A stretch of DNA of 64,000 nt from Bacillus sp. CHD6a (GTDB lineage Bacteria; Bacillota; Bacilli; Bacillales; Bacillaceae_I): contig NZ_LBMD01000016.1 of NCBI RefSeq assembly GCF_001293645.1, positions 1 to 64,000 of the forward strand, written 5' to 3'. The notes under the pieces are model-generated. The model worked only from the letters and a program-made list of their open reading frames with translations. It did not search any database and was not told where the DNA came from. Below are positions 57,357-64,000 of this stretch, piece by piece. Made by a program: the position numbers and the translations under genes. The stretch's first letter is position 1, and every line of letters starts with the position of its first letter.

Positions 57357-58439
57357 TTAATTTTTCTTGAAAAAGCCAACCAGCCATATCAATAAAGGAA
57401 AACCTAATCCAAATATTAATGTATACAATTCAAAAACCGGTGTAAATTCTATTAAGTATGAAGAGTTTGGAAAAATGATTAAAGATAAGATAAAGAGGAT
57501 CATTCCTATCGGAAAGGTCAAACGCTTGTAATCTCTAATTTCCAAAGTCTCCGCAAGCCCTGACGTAACAACATAAGTAAGAATGGTGAGTTTAATAAAA
57601 ACAGTGATAAACCAAATCAATGCCATCATTGCTTCAATCCGTTGAAAGAACTCTCCGATGTTTATTCCTTTTGTCAAATCATAGCTTGGGTATACACTTC
57701 TAGTTGTTTCATTCACTCCCATTACTAGTACAGAAAGCGTGGATATAATGATAAGAATCCCCCCGCCTATAAGCACTCCAAGTAAAAATCCACTTCTCCT
57801 ATTTTCAGGTTTATTCGTATATGGAATGATCATTAAGAAAACAATCAATTCCAAGAAAGGAAACGTGAACAATGAAATGGAAGCTCTAAAGATAGGTTTT
57901 AACCCAAATTCAAAAACAGGCTGTATGTTGTGAATTTCCATTTTAGGAGAAATAGTGAAAAAAAGGACCAAAAACAAGATGAAGAGGAAGGGTAGAAACA
58001 CTTCCGATGCTCGTGCAAAAACCTCCAGACCTAATCGCACAGCATAAAGAACTACTGCCAGAAAAAGAATAAGTATGGCATCTATTGGTGTTTCTACTAT
58101 CATTACGGTTGTCATGAAATCTCCAATATCTCTTAATACAAAACTTGCCAATACTAAGGTGAAACAGCTGAAAAAAATAAAAGAAACCGTTTTTCCCAGC
58201 CACTTTCCCAATAGTACCTCTAAGTATTGTGCCAGGTTTAACCCGTTAAATCTTTGTGCTATCGAGCAGTATAGCAAGACAGTGAGCAGACCCATGCTCA
58301 AACCAAGGATTCCTGCAATCCAGCTGTCTTGTTTTGCAGTAGCAGCTAAAATGGAAGGAATGATTAATATAGCGGTACCAATAGTATATAAGGCGACTAA
58401 TATTGTAAATTGTCGATTGCTTATTTTCCCTCTTTCCAT
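57357..58439 (-). CDS. Spore germinant receptor subunit B (GerAB family permease)
   Basis: 360 residues with ten membrane helices of the APC-like GerAB family (FTILVALYTIGTAILIIPSIL start). It would be the ligand-binding membrane subunit of a germinant receptor in the inner spore membrane. It is the last gene of the A-C-D-B operon on the minus strand. A hairpin with AAAGGAG/CTCCTTT arms at 57308-57336 may terminate it. Confidence 0.92.
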   Translation of the reverse strand: MERGKISNRQFTILVALYTIGTAILIIPSILAATAKQDSWIAGILGLSMGLLTVLLYCSIAQRFNGLNLAQYLEVLLGKWLGKTVSFIFFSCFTLVLASFVLRDIGDFMTTVMIVETPIDAILILFLAVVLYAVRLGLEVFARASEVFLPFLFILFLVLFFTISPKMEIHNIQPVFEFGLKPIFRASISLFTFPFLELIVFLMIIPYTNKPENRRSGFLLGVLIGGGILIIISTLSVLVMGVNETTRSVYPSYDLTKGINIGEFFQRIEAMMALIWFITVFIKLTILTYVVTSGLAETLEIRDYKRLTFPIGMILFILSLIIFPNSSYLIEFTPVFELYTLIFGLGFPLLIWLVGFFKKN

Positions 58440-58506
58440 TTAATCCCTCTTCAGTTCGAATTATTTGTTATATACAAAAAATGGAATGACCCTAAATTGA
58501 AAATAG

Positions 58507-58740
58507 TTAAAAATCTAGTATTTTTTTACTCAATGGCTCTAATATTATTTTTATTAAATCCAACGGAGTGGGAATTTGATAATTCAGTCCATATGCAATC
58601 CACAATGTAAAACCGATACTTAAAAGAATGACAAATACCCAGAATTCCTTTTTGTTTTGCTTTCTTTTTTGCCATAAAATTTTCCCGTCGATCATGATAA
58701 TGAGAAAGGTCGAAGCTAATGCAATTAAGATGCTCCACAT
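58507..58740 (-). CDS. Two-helix small protein of the ger operon (GerD-type 2TM subunit)
   Basis: 77 residues with two membrane segments (LIALASTFLIIMI and FWVFVILLSIGFTLWIAYGL) joined by a basic loop. Small 2TM proteins encoded within gerA-type operons are known from several Bacillus species and modulate receptor function. It starts two bases after the GerAC stop, so it is part of the operon. Confidence 0.75.
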   Translation of the reverse strand: MWSILIALASTFLIIMIDGKILWQKRKQNKKEFWVFVILLSIGFTLWIAYGLNYQIPTPLDLIKIILEPLSKKILDF

Positions 58741-58742
58741 TT

Positions 58743-59951
58743 TTATGACCCCTCTAATTCACTAATGAAGGAATTTGTTCTTTTGCCAAATTTTCGAATG
58801 GACACTTCCACATCTATGTTTACTGTCATAGTCGAAAATTTTTCATCCCAGTTGTTTTTTACTGTTTTCCAGTATTTTGGATTGGAACGATGTACGTCTA
58901 ATCCAAAGCCGAATATATCAAGCTTATATTCTTTTTGAGCAACTTTAATGGACTGCATCATTACGTCTTTTATATCTGCTTCTGTTAGCTTTTCAAGGTC
59001 TTTAATGGATTTTTGTTTTGTTAAATCTGCAGAACAACTTATTTCACCGATGTTGCCCTCCGCTTTTAAACTAAGACTTACTTCAGGATGATTCGCTTTT
59101 ACATCGCTTTTTCTTTTTTGGTTGGTACGAAGAAGCTCGATGGAGACGTGACCGTTCTCTCCATTCGGGCATGGAACTACGACAATTGTACTTTTTACGT
59201 TGCCGTTTATATAATTGACTCCTTTGCTTTCATCCACACTTAACCACCCTTGAAGTTTGTCCATTTGGAAAACAGAAAAACTTGTGAATTTTAAACGGCT
59301 AGGAGGGTCACTAGATTGGAGGTTTTCCATCATTTTTCCTGAGTTATAGTCACCTAAGATTTCAATGCCAGATATAACAGGTTGCTTTCCAGAAACGACC
59401 AAATCTTCAATCAACTCCCCAAGTGTAACCCCAAGGGTCGGAGCCCAAACGTCTTGTGACGTTTCTAATTTTGAGAACATGTCTTGAGCTGGAATTTTTT
59501 CAACAGGGGGTATAATAGACAGCACGTCCGATGCTTTTGAATTTTTGGCAATTAATATGTAAAAATCTGGACGCATTTCTTGATCTCTTACTAAAAGATC
59601 GAGTGATTTGCTGAATCCTTCTCTAGCTAATTCTTCTCCTATTACGAGAACACGGAGGTGGGGATAGAAGGTTTTACGTGGTGCTGTCGTTGTTAATTTT
59701 CTAATTGCTTCAAAAATAGTTTTTCCTTTTTCTTGATATATCACAACAGGAGCTCTCGTACCACTTCCTTGTAGATTAGAAATCTCTCCAGAATTCACTA
59801 ATTGTACCGTGGCAACGAACTGTTCGCCCTCTTTATCTATACCCAATGCGACAGCTATCCCCAGTTCACCTAATTCCCGGCTATTCCAACACCCTGACGA
59901 GAAAAGGAGAAAAGGAATGGAAAACAGAATAAAAAATGCGGTTTTTTTCAC
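58743..59951 (-). CDS. Spore germinant receptor subunit C (GerAC lipoprotein)
   Basis: 402 residues; lipobox FSSGC (Cys 21) followed by WNSRELGELGIAVALGID, the GerAC family start. All three domains appear complete up to the C terminus. Anchored to the outer face of the inner spore membrane. The start overlaps the GerAA stop by one base. Confidence 0.94.
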   Translation of the reverse strand: MKKTAFFILFSIPFLLFSSGCWNSRELGELGIAVALGIDKEGEQFVATVQLVNSGEISNLQGSGTRAPVVIYQEKGKTIFEAIRKLTTTAPRKTFYPHLRVLVIGEELAREGFSKSLDLLVRDQEMRPDFYILIAKNSKASDVLSIIPPVEKIPAQDMFSKLETSQDVWAPTLGVTLGELIEDLVVSGKQPVISGIEILGDYNSGKMMENLQSSDPPSRLKFTSFSVFQMDKLQGWLSVDESKGVNYINGNVKSTIVVVPCPNGENGHVSIELLRTNQKRKSDVKANHPEVSLSLKAEGNIGEISCSADLTKQKSIKDLEKLTEADIKDVMMQSIKVAQKEYKLDIFGFGLDVHRSNPKYWKTVKNNWDEKFSTMTVNIDVEVSIRKFGKRTNSFISELEGS

Positions 59952-61555
59952 TATCCTTCACTCCTTTTTCCTAATTGAATGTTTTGGCTTGTCATTTGAT
60001 CTTCCCTAACATTATTTTTTTTGCTGACAAGTCTTGGCCTTGTATACCTTTTCCAAGTTGGCAATCTCCACAATGTGTCTTTTTGATCTTCCTTAACAAA
60101 CGGAGAGATTGGAGTCAAGAAAGGGACTCCAAAAGACCGTAGACTGCATAAATGGAGAGTAAGTAAAAACAACCCAATGGTAATGCCGAATAATCCGAAA
60201 GTAGCCGAAAAAATAATAAATCCAAATCGTAAAATTCGAATAGATATCGCCATGCTATAGGAAGGCAGGGTGAAATTTGATATTGCCGTAATCGAAACGA
60301 CAATTACCATCACTGCAGAAACAATTCCTGCTTCAACAGCTGTTTGTCCTATAACCAAAGCACCAACAATAGATACTGTTTGGCCAATGGCTTTTGGAAG
60401 TCTTAAGCCCGCCTCCCTTAAGATCTCAAGCGTGACCTCCATCAACAGTGCCTCTATAACAGCAGGAAAAGGGACTCCTTCTCGTTGTGCGGCTAGGTCA
60501 ATCAATAATGTAGTTGGAAGCATTTCCTGATGGAAATTTATTAATGCAATATATAGTGATGGGCCGAGCAACGAGATAAAAAAAGCTAACACCCGAAGCA
60601 TCCTTAACAGAGTTGCTATATCCCATCTTTGATAGTAGTCTTCTGCAGATTGAAAAAAGTGAGTAAATAGAGCAGGTGCCAATAAAACGAAAGGTGTCCC
60701 ATCTACAAAGATAGCGACTCTTCCTTCTAGTAAACCTGCTGCGATAACATCGGGACGTTCCGTATTATAGAGAGTGGGAAAAGTAGTGTAAGTTTTATCC
60801 TCTATCAACTCTTCTATATAGCTGCTTTCCAGGATGGAATCTATTTCAATGAGCTTGATGCGATTTCGCACTTCTTCCACAATTTTCTCATTTGCAATTC
60901 CTTGGATATGAACAATAGCTATTTCAGTTTTGGTCACCTTGCCAACTTGCAGTTCTTCTATTCTAAGAGATGAATCCTTTATCTTTCTACGGACAAGTGA
61001 AGTGTTCGTCCGTAAAGTTTCGGTAAATGATTCTTTCGGTCCTCTTACTACATTTTCTGTGGAAGACTCATTGACTCCTCTTTCTGCCCAACCACTGATA
61101 TTTATTTTCAGCCCCGAAGTTACCCCATCTATTAGCAGTATTGCCCCTCCACTAAGAATCGCACTTTCCATGTCTTGAAGGTGATGTAATTCTGTTGTTT
61201 CAGCTATGGGGATTGATGTGTTTTTTAAAATTGTTGTAACATTGTCCTTTTCTAATGAATCCACCGTTACTTGGTTATCTTTCATCTGAAACATGAAGGC
61301 GTCCAAAAGGTCTTCCACCATTTGTTTATCTACAAGGCCATCTAAATAAATCATACCTACATGAAGCTTATGATCTTCTCCAAATTGAATTTTTCTAATT
61401 ACCAAATCAGAACTATTACCATATAAATCTTTGAAAGTAGCCAGATTCCGCTCTAAATTTATATCTAACGCGGAGGCGTCATTATTTTTTTGCGGTAATT
61501 CCGTTTGGGTATTTGCTGATGTTGATTTTCTGGATTTTTTCTTGAAGAAGGACAT
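59951..61555 (-). CDS. Spore germinant receptor subunit A (GerAA family)
   Basis: ATG 61555 on the minus strand (MSFFKKKSRK) with CTGGAG eight bases before it; an in-frame ATG at 61612 has no ribosome site. 534 residues. An N-terminal soluble domain is followed by the family motif GLLEGRVAIFVDGTPFVLLAP and four to five membrane helices (PAVIEALLMEVTLEILREAG). First gene of the receptor operon; a forespore sigma-G promoter is expected but no convincing one was found in 61613-61700. Confidence 0.93.
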   Translation of the reverse strand: MSFFKKKSRKSTSANTQTELPQKNNDASALDINLERNLATFKDLYGNSSDLVIRKIQFGEDHKLHVGMIYLDGLVDKQMVEDLLDAFMFQMKDNQVTVDSLEKDNVTTILKNTSIPIAETTELHHLQDMESAILSGGAILLIDGVTSGLKINISGWAERGVNESSTENVVRGPKESFTETLRTNTSLVRRKIKDSSLRIEELQVGKVTKTEIAIVHIQGIANEKIVEEVRNRIKLIEIDSILESSYIEELIEDKTYTTFPTLYNTERPDVIAAGLLEGRVAIFVDGTPFVLLAPALFTHFFQSAEDYYQRWDIATLLRMLRVLAFFISLLGPSLYIALINFHQEMLPTTLLIDLAAQREGVPFPAVIEALLMEVTLEILREAGLRLPKAIGQTVSIVGALVIGQTAVEAGIVSAVMVIVVSITAISNFTLPSYSMAISIRILRFGFIIFSATFGLFGITIGLFLLTLHLCSLRSFGVPFLTPISPFVKEDQKDTLWRLPTWKRYTRPRLVSKKNNVREDQMTSQNIQLGKRSEG

Positions 61556-61724
61556 AGAAATCGCTCCAGGGTTTTTTTCACTAGTTTGCCTTGGTTCGAC
61601 CTTATTATTCATTCAAGAGCAATTTTCACTTTTTGTGCGAAATAGATTTAATTTCTTATAACAATAAACAAATTCTATCTATATTACGTTATATAATTAA
61701 ATGACTATAACAGAAAAAGGAATA

Positions 61725-62309
61725 ATGAAGATGAAAATAAAAAAGAGAGTAAAATTTGTGGGGAAAATGGTTGCTGTTGCCCTGGCAATCTACGTCATCA
61801 TCATCCATTCCCTTATCTATCAGACTGCTAAACAAGAACCCCCAAAAGGTGTAGATTACCTAATTGTCCTTGGTGCAAGAGTGAAGGGGGACATGATGAC
61901 GAAGGCTCTATTGTTCAGAGTGGAAGCAGCTCTTGAGTACCTTGAAGAAAATCCCAACACCAAAGTCATTGCATCCGGAGGTCAGGGACCTGGTGAGGAT
62001 ATCTCAGAAGCGGAAGCAATGAGGAGATTTTTTGAGGCTAAAGGGATTGAAGAGGAAAGAATCATTCTGGAAGACCGATCGACTACCACTTTTGAAAATT
62101 TATCTTTTTCAAAAGCATTGATGGAAGATGGGGCTTCTGTCGCCATTGTAAGCAATGATTTTCATATGTATAGGGCATCCGTTATTGGAAAAAGACTGGG
62201 CTATGCAGAGGTACACACACTTGCTGGGAAGACTCCTACCATTGCCATTATTAAGTTATGGTCAAGGGAGTATTTTGCAGTGGCAAAGACGTGGTTGGTT
62301 GACAAATAG
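61725..62309 (+). CDS. YdcF-like DUF218 membrane protein
   Basis: About 194 residues from ATG 61725 (ATG 61731 is as likely; AAAAAGG lies upstream). One N-terminal membrane helix, then the DUF218 pattern DYLIVLGARVKGD, VIASGGQGPGEDISEAEAM and EDRSTTTFENLSFSK. Proteins of the SanA/YdcF group are linked to cell envelope functions. It is divergent from the ger operon and monocistronic. Confidence 0.85.
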   Translation: MKMKIKKRVKFVGKMVAVALAIYVIIIHSLIYQTAKQEPPKGVDYLIVLGARVKGDMMTKALLFRVEAALEYLEENPNTKVIASGGQGPGEDISEAEAMRRFFEAKGIEEERIILEDRSTTTFENLSFSKALMEDGASVAIVSNDFHMYRASVIGKRLGYAEVHTLAGKTPTIAIIKLWSREYFAVAKTWLVDK

Positions 62310-62359
62310 TAGAAGACCATAAACTTGTAGTTAGTAAAGCAAGCATAAAATCCCTGCTG

Positions 62360-62386
62360 AAACCTCCAAAAAAGGAGGTTTTTTCT
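62360..62386 (+). terminator. Terminator of the YdcF-like gene
   Basis: AAACCTCC pairs with GGAGGTTT around an A-rich loop, followed by a T-run. Confidence 0.88.
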
Positions 62387-62437
62387 ATCTCCGCTTTCCT
62401 ATATAATAATCAGTACTAGAATTAATGAGGTGACAGC

Positions 62438-62905
62438 ATGCTGTATATACTTTCACAATTGGGGTTCAGCTTTATAGCAGCGGCAGGTTTTGGGGTTCTT
62501 TTTAATGCACCGAGAAGGGCATTATTCCATTGCGGCACGGTTGGGATGATTGGCTGGATTTTTTACATATTATTGGCCGATTCCGGGGTGGATCCAGTGG
62601 TGGCTTCGTTTGTTGGGTCGTTTATGGTGGCGCTAGTAGGACATATTATGGCGAAGCGTTTCCGGATGCCCATGATTATTTTTAGTGTTGCTGGGATTAT
62701 CCCACTTGTACCAGGTGGTCTGGCGTTCAATACCATGCGGAAAATTGCAGAAAATGATTATCTTGGAGCCATTCCATTAGCGGCAAAAGCATTTATGATT
62801 TCAGGTGCCATTGCAATGGGGCTTGTGTTTGCTGAGGTCATCATGCAAGTTATTATGAATATCATAAAACGAGTATCGGTGAATACGAAACGTGAGGTGA
62901 GCTAG
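62438..62905 (+). CDS. Threonine/serine exporter, small subunit (YjjB/DUF3815-like)
   Basis: 155 residues, four to five membrane helices; GFGVLFNAPRRALFHCGTVGMIGW and IPLVPGGLAFNTMRKI are family features. It pairs with the next gene to make a ThrE-type exporter. The ribosome site is GAGGTGAC. The next gene starts right after its stop. Confidence 0.9.
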   Translation: MLYILSQLGFSFIAAAGFGVLFNAPRRALFHCGTVGMIGWIFYILLADSGVDPVVASFVGSFMVALVGHIMAKRFRMPMIIFSVAGIIPLVPGGLAFNTMRKIAENDYLGAIPLAAKAFMISGAIAMGLVFAEVIMQVIMNIIKRVSVNTKREVS

Positions 62906-63661
62906 GTGACGAAGAAAATGACAGAGCGGGAAACGGAGAGAATCCTGGAAGTCTGTCTCCTTGCCGGAAGAATTATGATGGAAGGGGGAGCAGAGACCTA
63001 CAGGGTGGAAGATACGATGACAAGGATCGCAGCATCATATGGTATCACAGAAACGCACAGTTTCGTTACACCTACCGGAATCATCGTTTCGCTTCAAGGA
63101 GATAATCCTACACGATTAGTAAGAATAAATTCTAGAACAACAGACTTAGAAAAGGTTGCACAAGTCAATCAGATTTCTCGTAAAATTGCAGATGGACAGT
63201 TGTCATTGCAAGAGGCTCATCAATCGCTAATCAAATTAGAGGAGTCACATCTGCTTTTTCCAATAAGCTATCAGATTCTAGCTGCTGCCTTTGTAAGCGG
63301 CTCTTTCCTAATAATGTTCAAGGGAGTCTGGACGGATTTCCTACCTGCAATGCTAGCGGGTGGTTTGGGTTATTCCGGTTTATTACTGATACAACATTAC
63401 ACCAGGGTTAAGTTTTTTGCAGAGTTTTTCGCTTCATTGATTATTGGTCTTGTTGCACTGGCAATGGTGACATTTGGAATTGGATTGGAGCTGGACAAAA
63501 TAATAATAGGTTCTGTTATGCCGTTAGTTCCAGGATTGCTTATCACCAATGCTGTTCGTGACCTAATGGTAGGGCATTTCGTTTCAGGTTTATCTAAAGG
63601 AGCGGAAGCGCTTTTTACAGCCTTTGCCATTGGAGCAGGTGTGGCGGCCGTATTTATCTGA
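62906..63661 (+). CDS. Threonine/serine exporter, large subunit (YjjP/ThrE DUF1212-like)
   Basis: GTG start with GAGGTGAG upstream; 251 residues. The N-terminal cytoplasmic part has LLAGRIMMEGGAETYRVEDTM and TPTGIIVSL, the DUF1212 signature, followed by five membrane helices (SVMPLVPGLLITNAVRDL). Together with the upstream gene it forms a complete split exporter. Confidence 0.9.
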   Translation: MTKKMTERETERILEVCLLAGRIMMEGGAETYRVEDTMTRIAASYGITETHSFVTPTGIIVSLQGDNPTRLVRINSRTTDLEKVAQVNQISRKIADGQLSLQEAHQSLIKLEESHLLFPISYQILAAAFVSGSFLIMFKGVWTDFLPAMLAGGLGYSGLLLIQHYTRVKFFAEFFASLIIGLVALAMVTFGIGLELDKIIIGSVMPLVPGLLITNAVRDLMVGHFVSGLSKGAEALFTAFAIGAGVAAVFI

Positions 63662-63790
63662 ACCGCCATCTCCTAAAAGACACTGGAAGATATTTCTCAT
63701 TACAGTTATGACAGGCAATTAACAGTATATTTCGTTATTTTACAATAATTACTTGTTTTCAAAGAGGGGAAAACATATTAGATTAATAGT

Positions 63791-64000
63791 ATGAAAACTT
63801 TACAGAAAGTCCTCATAACTTTGTCGGTTGTCGCACTAGTCTTAGGTGGAAATTCAGCTGCCTTCGCAGCTACTACTCATACGGTTCAGTCCGGTGATAC
63901 GATGTGGAAGATTGCGGTGAAATATCAAGTGGGAGTATCCGAACTGATTGCTGCCAATTCTTCTATAAACAATCCTGACCTAATCTATCCAGGTCAAAGA
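63791..64000 (+). CDS. Secreted LysM-domain protein (N-terminal part, cut by window end)
   Basis: 70 codons are visible. A signal peptide (VLITLSVVALVLGG, cleavage probably after AFA) is followed by one LysM repeat: HTVQSGDTMWKIAVKYQVGVSELIAAN...PDLIYPGQR. It would bind peptidoglycan. The ribosome site is poor: the nearest purine-rich block (AGAGGGGAAAA) is about 20 bases away. The catalytic or other domain is outside the window. Confidence 0.85.
   Translation, partial: MKTLQKVLITLSVVALVLGGNSAAFAATTHTVQSGDTMWKIAVKYQVGVSELIAANSSINNPDLIYPGQR

Noticed and set aside
61613-61700. Sigma-G promoter for the germinant receptor operon
   Set aside because: Only weak matches to the -35 and -10 elements were seen on the minus strand, not enough to annotate.

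Overview
The window comes from a low-GC, endospore-forming member of the Bacillaceae. The evidence is the gene content and style: a GerA-type spore germinant receptor operon, a Bacillus subtilis-like yuk/yue type VII secretion (T7SS) cluster, an ilv-leu operon with CcpA- and CodY-like sites, SigB- and SigL-type promoters, many strong intrinsic terminators, and TTG/GTG starts with AGGAGG-like ribosome binding sites. No rRNA, tRNA, CRISPR array, phage or complete insertion sequence was seen.

Layout. (1) 1-14.1 kb: short relic repeats, two paralogous lipoproteins, a large alpha/beta-hydrolase protein with a helical C-terminal half and a small helical protein, followed by the whole T7SS core (yukE, yukD, yukC, yukBA/essC, yueB/esaA, yueC/essA). 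The first block looks like an effector/immunity/partner module of the 'reverse' TslA type. (2) 14.3-24.8 kb: a CBS-PAS-AAA+-Fis sigma-54 activator, then a -24/-12 promoter and an operon of three acyl-CoA ligases, an acyl-CoA dehydrogenase, a thiolase and an alpha-methylacyl-CoA racemase-like protein. This suggests catabolism of a (methyl-branched) carboxylic acid. (3) 25-36 kb: single genes, including AlkD-like repair, a VOC protein, an ECF-like sigma factor, an esterase, an RsbR paralogue, a YfhF-like oxidoreductase, a SigB-promoted DksA/TraR-like stress protein, a Bcs1-like AAA ATPase, an MFS pump, a patatin and an FhuF-like protein. (4) 36.1-48.8 kb: ilvA, then a complex leader (two cre-like sites, a CodY-like box, a sigma-A promoter and a ykkC-class riboswitch, probably the ppGpp type) and the nine-gene operon ilvE-ilvD-ilvB-ilvH-ilvC-leuA-leuB-leuC-leuD. 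(5) 49-57 kb: a lipoprotein, a papain-like hydrolase, a CdsA-like protein, a nucleoside hydrolase, maltose acetyltransferase, a glycosyltransferase, a nucleotidyltransferase and a YhfK-like protein. (6) 57.3-61.6 kb: a germinant receptor operon in the order A-C-D-B on the minus strand. (7) 61.7-64 kb: a YdcF-like protein, a two-gene ThrE-type exporter and the start of a secreted LysM protein.

The most unusual repeat signal is a family of ~216-bp elements (24.8, 35.0 and 57.0 kb) with terminal inverted repeats. Each sits inside the loop of what would otherwise be an intrinsic terminator hairpin, with 8-bp target duplications in two of the three cases. Two shorter relatives of the element core lie between genes of the ilv-leu operon. 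Other unexplained structure includes a 3 x 52-bp tandem repeat, two arrays with 20-21-bp period, and scattered short relics encoding a PEAVEL-like peptide.

All calls rest on reading the sequence and on remembered family knowledge. No database search or folding program was run.
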